Assembly (NCBI GenBank): GCA_947627205.1
Contig: CANQVE010000026.1
Coordinates: 1 to 34,197, forward strand
Direction: 5' to 3'
DNA: 34,197 nt
From: an uncultured Clostridia bacterium
GTDB lineage: Bacteria > Bacillota > Clostridia > Oscillospirales > Ruminococcaceae
The notes under the pieces are model-generated. The model was not told where the DNA came from and made no database searches. It saw only the letters and a list, made by a program, of their open reading frames with translations. Of this stretch, positions 25,244 through 31,751 are shown piece by piece. A program made the position numbers and the translations under genes. Position 1 is the stretch's first letter. Each line of letters begins with the position of its first letter.

Positions 25244-25285
25244 TAAAAACACTGCCGCCGTACCCCGAAACGGGCGCGGCGGCGG
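25244..25285 (-). terminator. GC-rich terminator between the OB-fold lipoprotein gene and the recombinase gene
   Basis: CTGCCGCCG (25252-25260) pairs with CGGCGGCGG (25277-25285), with one mismatch and an inner CCCCG/CGGG stem. On the minus strand five T residues follow. On the plus strand TTTT follows, so it may work both ways. Confidence 0.8.
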
Positions 25286-25302
25286 TTTTATGTTAAATTA
25301 CA

Positions 25303-26202
25303 TTATGGGTTGCAAATTTTACAAGGACTGTAGCCTTGTGCTATTGCGCTTTCGCGGCTGTCGACAGTGCCGTAATTTTCGGGCTTTATCTTCTTTACGG
25401 AACTGCAGTCGGGACGGTGGAACTTCTTTGTAGAAATGTTAAGAACGTATGTATCGGAAGTCGGATTCTCCTTAGGGACACTGCTCGAAGCGGGAGCTTT
25501 ATCGGGAACTGAAGAACTGTTCGGCTTTGAGGAGCTTGCGGTTTTTGAAGAACTTGCGGGCTTTGATGAACTTGCGGGCTTTGAAGAGCTTGCAGGAACA
25601 GAAGAGCTTTCAAGAATGGATGAACTTTCGGTAATAGAAGAACTTTCAACTTTTGAAGAACTACTGCTTGTTTCGATGTCTGAAAATTCCGAAGAACTCG
25701 GCTGTTCGGGTTCGCTTTGCTGAGAACTGAATTCACTTTCAGAAAGAATTTCGTTCCTTTCGGGCAATGTTTCGGAAGATACATGGTCAAATGCAATAAG
25801 AGAACAATTTTTCAGGGTGACTAATCCCGAAGAAAAAGAATCGAGCTTTCCGTTTATTATGACAATATCATTCTCATTAACGCCGTCAAGATCATGCAGA
25901 CCACCGAAAATACAAACCACTCTTTCTTTTTTGTCCTGATGACCGAACAAAAATCCGATATTAAAGATGATACTGTTTGAATAAAGGTCGTCTTTCTCTT
26001 GTATAACGCCGAATAAAGTCAAAGATTCACCGCTGTCGTGGAGACTTCCGTCCTGAAACAAGCTGTAAAAATCATAAAGATTATAAATGTTTTCATCTGT
26101 CCAGCTTCCGCTTTGGGGCGTATATTTGGGAGTCGAACCGTCTGTGCACCCGCAGAGCAGGACAACGCAAAGCAAGACCGATAAGAACATCTTCCACTTC
26201 AT
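25303..26202 (-). CDS. Ser-rich lipoprotein: OB-fold domain plus C-terminal Cys/His motif (element cargo)
   Basis: A 299-residue exported protein. The signal peptide ends in LLCGC with the lipidated Cys near residue 19. Residues about 40-155 look like an OB-fold of the tRNA_anti-like class (LTLFGVIQEKDD, VNENDIVIINGKLDSFSSG, VTLKNCSLI). A Ser-rich linker contains six-residue repeats of the SSSKPA type, encoded by an 18-bp tandem repeat near 25515-25680. The C-terminus has FHRPDCSSVKKI and GYSPCKICNP, a His-Cys-CxxC putative metal site also known at the end of secreted nucleases and metallo-beta-lactamase-fold proteins. The ATG at 26202 is preceded by AAGGAG; the longer frame adds a non-signal N-terminus. 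Function unknown. Confidence 0.75.
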   Translation of the reverse strand: MKWKMFLSVLLCVVLLCGCTDGSTPKYTPQSGSWTDENIYNLYDFYSLFQDGSLHDSGESLTLFGVIQEKDDLYSNSIIFNIGFLFGHQDKKERVVCIFGGLHDLDGVNENDIVIINGKLDSFSSGLVTLKNCSLIAFDHVSSETLPERNEILSESEFSSQQSEPEQPSSSEFSDIETSSSSSKVESSSITESSSILESSSVPASSSKPASSSKPASSSKTASSSKPNSSSVPDKAPASSSVPKENPTSDTYVLNISTKKFHRPDCSSVKKIKPENYGTVDSRESAIAQGYSPCKICNP

Positions 26203-26241
26203 TATGTAATTCTCCTTTATTTTTTGTTTTCCGAACAATTT

Positions 26242-26265
26242 TTCAAAGCAGGTAAATGCTTTGAA
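26242..26265. promoter_or_regulatory. Perfect 9-bp inverted repeat between divergent cargo genes (candidate operator)
   Basis: TTCAAAGCA (26242-26250) and TGCTTTGAA (26257-26265) are separated by 6 bp. The repeat is 29 bp upstream of the 68-residue ORF and 40 bp upstream of the lipoprotein ATG. It could be an operator controlling either or both. Confidence 0.5.
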
Positions 26266-26294
26266 CGAATAGAAATAAACCGAGGTGATATAAA

Positions 26295-26501
26295 ATGGCG
26301 CGTACAACTCCGAAAGAAGTCATTGAAACAACTCCGAATATTATAAGGCGGATATATGACGAAAACGGCAGAGAAACAGGTTTTATTGCCGATAATTTTG
26401 CCGTCTGCACAGACGAGGAGACAGAGGATATACTAAAGCAAATAGGAAAACTGTGGGGAAATTCCTGCACGGGCAATGATAAAAAAGATGAGGAGGTTTA
26501 A
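26295..26501 (+). CDS. Small 68-residue protein of unknown function; candidate directionality factor
   Basis: The ATG at 26295 has GAGGTG 8 bp upstream. The product is soluble and acidic at the C-terminus: MARTTPKEVIETTPNIIRRI, then YDENGRETGFI and CTDEETEDILKQIGKLW. I do not recognise a family. It is the only element gene on the plus strand and the only small soluble protein in the element. Recombination directionality factors of large serine recombinases are typically small, unrelated in sequence and encoded nearby, so this is the best candidate by position. Alternatives are a regulator or unrelated cargo. Confidence 0.6.
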   Translation: MARTTPKEVIETTPNIIRRIYDENGRETGFIADNFAVCTDEETEDILKQIGKLWGNSCTGNDKKDEEV

Positions 26502-26512
26502 AACATTCGCTT

Positions 26513-27421
26513 TTATTCAAATGAAACAAGCTCCGCTGTTAAAGTACCGCCGGGACCGTCCCAATATTTATATTTTAAATCTTTTATTTTTATTTTTAAT
26601 CTCGCAAATTCTCCTCTTTCAACTACCCCCGAAAAATCATCAGCCATTTCTTTATAATTTCCGAGCCTTATTTCCGCATAGTCTCCGAGAAACGCTAATT
26701 TGGATTTTTCATCTATCCACCAATTTCCTACAACGTCAAATGCGCCAATAGGAGCAGGAAAATTAGTTGATTTAGCAGGATCTACAAAGAATATAATTTC
26801 GTCCTGATAACTGCCATAAACATCCTCAGGAACACGGTATACTATACCCTCAAGCGTAAGCTCTCCCTCAAATTCTATGTGAGATTGGCTAAAGCCGCCG
26901 TGATAAAGATAAATATCCGCGCTTTTTACGGTCAGACCGTTTTCGAGCTTATCGCCCGCTTTTACTTTGAAAAAACCGTCGGCTTCTTGCGACCAATCAA
27001 AGTCAACGCTGAAGTGCATCGTATCCCAATTTATAATATCAGGATCATCAACTGTATTATAGAAAATCGGCTTTGTATAACGGATATATGAATGTTCAAA
27101 CTTATACATACCATCTTCTACAAGTTCCCCGTCAGTAATATTCAGAACCTCGCCGTTTGGCGCTTTAAAAGAATTTTCATCCGGTTCTTCGGGCGGGTTT
27201 TCAGCAGGAGAACTGCTTTCATCAGCTGAAGAACTTTCCGTTTCAGAAGAACTCTCTGATGTTGAAGAACTATTGTCGGGAGCAGAAGAGCTTGAAGAGC
27301 TTTCAACGGAGCTGGTGTTCATGTCAGAGCTGTTGTTGATATCGGAGCGGTTTTCATCGGTCGTGTCGCAGGCAGAAAGTAAAAGGGCGCTGAGTAAAGA
27401 AACTGCAATAAATTTTTTCAT
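26513..27421 (-). CDS. Ser-rich lipoprotein, paralogue of 29035-30036 (element cargo)
   Basis: A 302-residue exported protein. The signal MKKFIAVSLLSALLLSAC ends in a lipobox with Cys18. A Ser/Glu-rich linker spans about residues 25-85. A beta-rich C-terminal domain follows, with YTKPIFYNTVDDPDIINWD, FKVKAGDKLENGLTV and FEGELTLEGIVYRVPED. The last segments, DYAEIRLGNYKEM and LKIKIKDLKYKYW, line up with the lipoprotein at 29035-30036, which shares the same signal peptide and CDTT(D/E)EN start. Function unknown. AAGGAG precedes the ATG. A promoter module nearly identical to that at 31560-31627 drives it. The gene lies at the element end opposite the recombinase. Confidence 0.8.
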   Translation of the reverse strand: MKKFIAVSLLSALLLSACDTTDENRSDINNSSDMNTSSVESSSSSSAPDNSSSTSESSSETESSSADESSSPAENPPEEPDENSFKAPNGEVLNITDGELVEDGMYKFEHSYIRYTKPIFYNTVDDPDIINWDTMHFSVDFDWSQEADGFFKVKAGDKLENGLTVKSADIYLYHGGFSQSHIEFEGELTLEGIVYRVPEDVYGSYQDEIIFFVDPAKSTNFPAPIGAFDVVGNWWIDEKSKLAFLGDYAEIRLGNYKEMADDFSGVVERGEFARLKIKIKDLKYKYWDGPGGTLTAELVSFE

Positions 27422-27460
27422 AGTGTAACACTCCTTATTAAATTTTTTTGGACAGTTTGT

Positions 27461-27528
27461 CCTTATCCAAATTATAGCATAATACTCTATAAAAGTCTAT
27501 ATTTCTTACAAAATTGTAAATATTTTTT
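27461..27528 (-). promoter_or_regulatory. Shared promoter/operator module, copy A
   Basis: Minus-strand -35 TAGACT (27499-27494) and -10 TATAAT (27476-27471) are 17 bp apart with an extended TGC. Immediately upstream is the perfect palindrome TTACAAAATTGTAA (27506-27519). The 68-bp block differs from 31560-31627 at only six positions by my alignment, and the palindrome is identical, so both probably answer to the same regulator. Confidence 0.85.
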
Positions 27529-27541
27529 ATGCTCTTTTTTT

Positions 27542-27562
27542 ATCATGTTATACCGCATTCAT
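27542..27562. other. Attachment site, distal junction
   Basis: The core CATTCAT (27556-27562) is preceded inside the element by ATCAT (27542-27546), TTATAC (27548-27553) and 2 bp. These arms are the inverted counterparts of GTATAA and ATGAT at 23604-23616 and are equidistant from the core. To the right is GH18 coding sequence. Confidence 0.85.
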
Positions 27563-28397
27563 ACGTCATAATCACCACATAGTCGGCATATTGTCCCTGG
27601 ACGGGATAATCGTGAGATTCGTAGAGTATTCCGGGCTGGTCGGCGCGGTATTTGGGCGCTACGGCGGTTATAAGCACATAATTTCCTCTGTGAAGTCTGT
27701 CGGAAAGCTCGCCGAGAAACTCGTTGTATATCTCCTTATCCTCGGGCGCAATGTATTCCATATCAAGATTTACTCCGTAATATCCCTTTCTGTCAAGCTC
27801 GTACATTATAGAATCTATAAGTCGGCGCGTTGAAGAGCTGTCCGAAAGTATCTGCGAAAGCACCTCTGTAGAAAATGTTCCGTCATAAATATTCGTAACT
27901 ACCATAAGCGGCATAACTGCGCTTCTTACGGCGCTGTAAATAAGTTCTTCATCGGGCGGCGAAATAAGCTCTCCGCTCGGCGTCACCGAATATGAAAACG
28001 GGCTTAAAAACGTAAGGAACGGCACTGCGCAATTAAGCGCTGTTTCGGTTATGTTCGGATAAGCATATCCGTTTGTAACGGCAGGTCTTCTTATAACATT
28101 GCCCGAAATGGGGATATTCACCGTTTCTCCTATTCTTAAAGCTATGGGGTTTATATCGGGGTTTGCGTTTAAAAGCTCTTCAAGAGGCACGTTAAACTCC
28201 TGCGCTATAGAATAAAGCGTCTGGTTTTCCTGTACTTTGTACCTCATTATATCCGACATTATCACAAGGCTTTGACCTACGGCAAGCCCGCTGTTGAAGC
28301 GCAGATTGTTGTCAGCAGCTATCCTGCCCGCAGGAATGGCAAACATCTGCGCCAGACCGCTCAAAGTATCTCCGCTTTTTACAGTGTAAATATACAT
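27543..28397 (-). CDS. 5' segment of an interrupted YaaH/SleL-like spore peptidoglycan hydrolase (LysM-LysM-GH18)
   Basis: The frame encodes 284 residues. LysM 1 is at about 3-47 (YTVKSGDTLSGLAQMF) and LysM 2 at about 52-96 (YKVQENQTLYSIAQEF). From about residue 105 a GH18 barrel follows, with the catalytic motif GVNLDMEY (Glu214). It stops abruptly after MTYECGIT at the element junction, leaving the barrel without its last strands. The real sequence ends at Glu280 and the last four codons belong to the element. YaaH/SleL enzymes are N-acetylglucosaminidases of the spore cortex, with about 427-430 residues; excision here would give 423. GGAGGTG precedes the ATG at 28397, and the amidase gene ends 16 bp upstream in the same operon. 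Confidence 0.93.
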   Translation of the reverse strand: MYIYTVKSGDTLSGLAQMFAIPAGRIAADNNLRFNSGLAVGQSLVIMSDIMRYKVQENQTLYSIAQEFNVPLEELLNANPDINPIALRIGETVNIPISGNVIRRPAVTNGYAYPNITETALNCAVPFLTFLSPFSYSVTPSGELISPPDEELIYSAVRSAVMPLMVVTNIYDGTFSTEVLSQILSDSSSTRRLIDSIMYELDRKGYYGVNLDMEYIAPEDKEIYNEFLGELSDRLHRGNYVLITAVAPKYRADQPGILYESHDYPVQGQYADYVVIMTYECGIT

Positions 28398-28413
28398 AAA
28401 CAGCACCTCCAAA

Positions 28414-28929
28414 TTAGTTCTCTACGGAAATTTCTTTTCTTGCTCCTATTATGTGTATAGGAAATATATCCGCATAATTATAAGTAGACAATCTCCTGTT
28501 GCGCGAATCGTCCGTATGCGCACAGACAAAAATGTTCTGAGGTATTTTCGGATATAAGACCGACGACACAATGACCGTATGATAAAATCTTCCCTGAGAA
28601 TTTATAAGCTGTATTATATCGCCGCGCTGTATTTCTGACAGTGTGCTTTCTTCGCCGTAAACTCCCGTTCCCCTGTTTGTAAGAAGAAATTCACGGAGAA
28701 AGTTTACTCCCGTCCAGGCGGGCGCTCTGTCGTCGGAGTTTATATAATACCAGCCGTTTTCCTGTGAATAATTCATCGCTCCGCAGCCCGCGTACAAGCA
28801 CTGTGAAATATAATTTGTACAATCTCCGCCGATGTCCGAAAAATCATAAAACCGCGGGTTTCTCGCAAACGCCCAATTCAGCGCATAAATAACCGCGGCA
28901 CGGCGGTCGTAAACCGTTTCTATAAGCAT
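28414..28929 (-). CDS. Putative amidase domain protein (Amidase_6 family)
   Basis: A 171-residue protein similar to the putative amidase domain found in clostridial and bacillar proteins. It begins YDRRAAVIYALNWAFARNPRF, has the catalytic-type Cys in GGDCTNYISQCLYAG, the His in FYHTVIVSS, and CAHTDDSRNR near the end. It is likely a papain-fold cell-wall hydrolase, though no signal peptide is present, as for many mother-cell-made spore proteins. The ATG at 28929 is used because GAGGTG lies 5-10 bp upstream; an in-frame TTG at 28959 is the alternative. The interrupted YaaH-like gene follows after 16 bp. Confidence 0.82.
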   Translation of the reverse strand: MLIETVYDRRAAVIYALNWAFARNPRFYDFSDIGGDCTNYISQCLYAGCGAMNYSQENGWYYINSDDRAPAWTGVNFLREFLLTNRGTGVYGEESTLSEIQRGDIIQLINSQGRFYHTVIVSSVLYPKIPQNIFVCAHTDDSRNRRLSTYNYADIFPIHIIGARKEISVEN

Positions 28930-28981
28930 AAAAATCACCTCTTTCCTCAATTTATGCAAATCGAGAAAAAAGGTGATTTTT
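28930..28981 (-). promoter_or_regulatory. Perfect 11-bp inverted repeat that covers the amidase ribosome binding site
   Basis: On the minus strand AAAAATCACCT (28981-28971) can pair with AGGTGATTTTT (28940-28930), which contains the GAGGTG ribosome binding site and abuts the ATG. The loop is 30 nt. It could hide the ribosome binding site, or act as an AT-rich terminator for the upstream lipoprotein gene, since it ends in five T residues. Confidence 0.5.
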
Positions 28982-29034
28982 TACATAAGACAAATGCGAA
29001 AGTTTACGGCGCGAAGAGGAAAAAGACGGATGTT

Positions 29035-30036
29035 TTATACCACTTCAAAATCAACTATATTTGCATGATAATTAACACGTTCTGTAAACTTGATATTGTT
29101 AATAGTAATTTTGACCTTTGCGCTTGAACCGTCTTTCGGCATTTCGCTGAAATCAATATTTTTATAATCATCTGCACAGCCAAGATACATTTCATACACT
29201 TCACCGAGCGTACAAAAATCTCCGTTTAAGTCGAGACTCAATTCATCTCTGTTAAACAAAACAATAGGGAGCTTTTTAACGCTTTCGGCGTCGGGGACAA
29301 AATTTATATCGTTTGGCAAAACATATACCGCTTCTCCATCGGGAGGAACTATCCTGCACCACCCCGTCAGAGTAAGCTGTCCGTCAAACTCGGCTGTTGA
29401 TGAATAAAAATATCTCGGCAAATATGCCAATGATTCATATCTAAAAGTCGTTTCAGCTTTTTTTAAAGTAAGGTCGCCGAACTTGTCTCCCGCTTTATAC
29501 ATCTTATATTCATGCAAAACAGAGGTATCTACTCCGTTAAATTTATAATTGTCCTTATCGTATATATCGGCGTTATCTATGCTGTTATAGAAAATACCCT
29601 TTGCTTCGGAGAGATATATAAAATTGCATATTACCCCATCCCAGTTTTGCCGGTCAAAGTCTCCGCCGTTATCAATGTCATTAAGCGGCATTTGTTCATA
29701 GTATTCATCAGCATCAGACCATCTAATTGCAACAGCGTCTGTGAAATCAATGGGATAATCATGCAGAAGCTGAAATCTGTCGAGAAGATCCTTGCCTTTA
29801 AACTTTAGCTCGGCAATTATTTCTTCTTGGGTAGGTTCGGTATATTCCGAACTTGAATCTTCGGAGGAACTGTTTTCGGGAGTTGAAGAGCTGTTTTCGG
29901 AAACAGAAGAACTGCTTGAGGAAGATGAAGAGCTTTCAACGGAGCTGTTGTTGATATCGGAGCTGTTTTCCTCGGTCGTGTCACAAGCTGTAAGTAAAAG
30001 AGCGGAGAGCAATAAAATTGAAATTGATTTTTTCAT
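29035..30036 (-). CDS. Ser-rich lipoprotein, paralogue of 26513-27421
   Basis: A 333-residue exported protein with signal MKKSISILLLSALLLTAC (Cys18). A Ser-rich linker spans about residues 25-65. A C-terminal domain matches the element-borne lipoprotein in order and spacing: KGIFYNSIDNADIYD, YKAGDKFGDLTLKKA, FDGQLTLTGWCRIVP and VKITINNIKF. It also has a longer N-terminal helical portion (IIAELKFKGKDLLDRF). Function unknown. It starts 22 bp after the papain-fold protein gene and is thus driven by the promoter at 31570-31598. It is more AT-rich than the housekeeping flanks. Confidence 0.8.
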   Translation of the reverse strand: MKKSISILLLSALLLTACDTTEENSSDINNSSVESSSSSSSSSSVSENSSSTPENSSSEDSSSEYTEPTQEEIIAELKFKGKDLLDRFQLLHDYPIDFTDAVAIRWSDADEYYEQMPLNDIDNGGDFDRQNWDGVICNFIYLSEAKGIFYNSIDNADIYDKDNYKFNGVDTSVLHEYKMYKAGDKFGDLTLKKAETTFRYESLAYLPRYFYSSTAEFDGQLTLTGWCRIVPPDGEAVYVLPNDINFVPDAESVKKLPIVLFNRDELSLDLNGDFCTLGEVYEMYLGCADDYKNIDFSEMPKDGSSAKVKITINNIKFTERVNYHANIVDFEVV

Positions 30037-30058
30037 AGTGGATCACCTCTTAAAATAA

Positions 30059-31462
30059 TCATTCAACATAAAAATACATGACAGGAAATTTATTTACGAA
30101 TTCAGTCCAACTATAAGATACATATGTTACCATACATGTAAGAGAGTAGTTTGCTTGACCAAAAGTTATTCCTGTATCTGACGTATCTATAATTGTAATG
30201 GAATGTCCGTTTTTTGATTGATCTATAATGTTAGAACAACCAACCCTTACATATGTACCTACTGATAAACCTTGTAAATATTTCTGTGCATCGACAGCCG
30301 TTATTTTTTGATTTATAGATTTTCTATAAATACTATTATTTTCACAACTTGATTCATATCTCCCTTTGACGAGATGAAAAGCATAACGAGCAAATCCAGC
30401 ACATTGCCACCCACCATCATACTTTTTACAATTTGAACAGGTACCTGAAGTATGTCTTTCACAAGCCTTACCATTATTTGTAAAATATGATCCATGCGGG
30501 TATTCTGCTTTTAATGCTTCTATAGCCTCTGCGCTTTTGTCTTTGCAAGCAACAGACATCCATAATGTGTCCGAACTTGTAATCAAACTCTCAAATTCTT
30601 CATATGAAATAATGTACAAACATGACTCAAAATCAGGTTTTAATTCTCTTTTGTTATTTGAGTCAATAAGAGTAACTGTTTCCGCATTAAAATCAATGTC
30701 TCTTATAACCATGTACTGTGGCTGAGAAGAGCCGCTGCTTCTATAGCTGAGCTTTTGGGGATTTTCAACTTTTATAATAGGAATAAAGTCTTCTATAAGA
30801 CAATATTCAAGAATATTGAACAGACTTGAATAATTGCTTTTCGTGTCGGTAACTACCTTTGTAACATAATTATAATTATTTCTGCTTGGAACTTTTTTAC
30901 GCATAACTTTTGTTATGTCATTGATATTTGCCGATGTAGAAGTGCCTCGATATAAGTCGCTGACAAGATCGCTCTGCCACTTATTGGTTGTATCGTCACT
31001 TAAGTTACTTTTATATTCATAACCTGTAGCATTGCTCCCCATAAGTGCCATAACAGTGACTGCCGTAGCACAATCGCTGTATTTGCTATCAAATGGAACA
31101 AGCTCTTTAAATAAATATTTGCTCATATATGCATCGTCAGTTTCCATTATAGGAGCAGGAGAGGGTTCAAGCGTATCGCGCAGTGCGTCTTCTATGATCT
31201 GAAAAGCCGCTCTGCCTTCGCTTTCAAATATGCCGATAAATTCCTCATCGGCAGAAACAGTATCAACTATTTTGCTTATAGTATCCTTTTGTTCGGGATA
31301 CATCTCAGAATAGACTTCTTTTATGTCTCCGGCATAATCCGTTATTCCGAGAACTTCCTCGTTCTGACCTTCGCTTGTGTTTTCAGCCTGAGCGGTGCTT
31401 GTTACCAAAAGTGCCACCGCCATAATGCAAGAAAGAATTGTCTTAGGAAACCTTTTTGTCAT
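30059..31462 (-). CDS. Secreted protein with two papain-fold domains (C39-like and CHAP-like)
   Basis: A 467-residue protein with a cleavable signal peptide, TILSCIMAVALLVTSTAQA. The N-terminal half resembles C39-like peptidases, with Cys in YSDCATAVTVMALMGS. At the usual catalytic His position it reads PQYMVIRDID, so Gln may replace His. The C-terminal half resembles CHAP or NlpC-type amidases, with GGWQCAGFARYAF (Cys), LSVGTYVRVG and NGHSITIID (His). A Cys-rich CERHTSGTCSNCKK hairpin lies between them. It is probably a surface or cell-wall-targeted enzyme. The ATG at 31462 follows GGAGG; an in-frame TTG at 31504 with GGAGGTG is a weaker alternative. The gene is distinctly AT-rich, suggesting acquisition. 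Confidence 0.75.
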   Translation of the reverse strand: MTKRFPKTILSCIMAVALLVTSTAQAENTSEGQNEEVLGITDYAGDIKEVYSEMYPEQKDTISKIVDTVSADEEFIGIFESEGRAAFQIIEDALRDTLEPSPAPIMETDDAYMSKYLFKELVPFDSKYSDCATAVTVMALMGSNATGYEYKSNLSDDTTNKWQSDLVSDLYRGTSTSANINDITKVMRKKVPSRNNYNYVTKVVTDTKSNYSSLFNILEYCLIEDFIPIIKVENPQKLSYRSSGSSQPQYMVIRDIDFNAETVTLIDSNNKRELKPDFESCLYIISYEEFESLITSSDTLWMSVACKDKSAEAIEALKAEYPHGSYFTNNGKACERHTSGTCSNCKKYDGGWQCAGFARYAFHLVKGRYESSCENNSIYRKSINQKITAVDAQKYLQGLSVGTYVRVGCSNIIDQSKNGHSITIIDTSDTGITFGQANYSLTCMVTYVSYSWTEFVNKFPVMYFYVE

Positions 31463-31559
31463 AAATAATACCTCCAATGTCTTTATTTTTAAGGGCAGCC
31501 GCAAATCGAAATTTCACCTCCATGTTTCATTTTTTGAGCTTTACAGCCCGATGATCTGT

Positions 31560-31627
31560 CCTTATCCACATTATAGCACAACACTTTATAAATGTCTATA
31601 TTTCTTACAAAATTGTAAACATTTTTT
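31560..31627 (-). promoter_or_regulatory. Shared promoter/operator module, copy B
   Basis: Minus-strand -35 TAGACA (31598-31593) and -10 TATAAT (31575-31570) are 17 bp apart with an extended TGC. The palindrome TTACAAAATTGTAA lies at 31605-31618. It is about 91% identical to 27461-27528 by eye. The leader to the ATG at 31462 is about 100 nt. Confidence 0.85.
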
Positions 31628-31694
31628 TCAACATTCTATTACTTAACCACAAAACAGTTGACAAGACGCAATTAAATCACACAATGTATAATAT

Positions 31695-31723
31695 ATAAAA
31701 ATGCGAGGATTTCCCCTCGCATT
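31695..31723 (-). terminator. Intrinsic terminator of the ilvA-ridA-talC operon
   Basis: On the minus strand AATGCGAGG (31723-31715) pairs with CCTCGCATT (31708-31700) around a 6-nt loop and runs into a T-rich tail. Confidence 0.88.
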
Positions 31724-31751
31724 GATACATAATTGCAGTTTATTGCAAATG

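Larger units (their letters stand above)
23595..27562. mobile_element. 3,961-bp serine-recombinase intervening element in the GH18 gene
   Basis: Direct copies of CATTCAT at 23595-23601 and 27556-27562 bound the element; excision leaving one copy removes 3,961 bp. Contents are a large serine recombinase, two Ser-rich lipoprotein genes and a 68-residue ORF on the opposite strand. Both cores sit in the same codon phase of the interrupted gene, so excision restores the frame exactly. The circular product would have a core with symmetric arms, the shape of an attP for large serine recombinases. No phage structural, replication or conjugation genes are present, so it is a minimal element, excision-competent on sequence grounds but not shown to be active. 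Confidence 0.88.

Noticed and set aside
27543-28397. Frameshift or sequencing error as the cause of the truncated GH18 gene
   Set aside because: The missing 3' part is present 3.96 kb away, in the same orientation and phase, and both ends share the 7-bp core, so insertion explains it.
28930-29034. SigE or SigG sporulation promoter upstream of the amidase gene
   Set aside because: CATAAATT resembles a SigE -10, but no matching -35 lies at the right distance, so it is not called.
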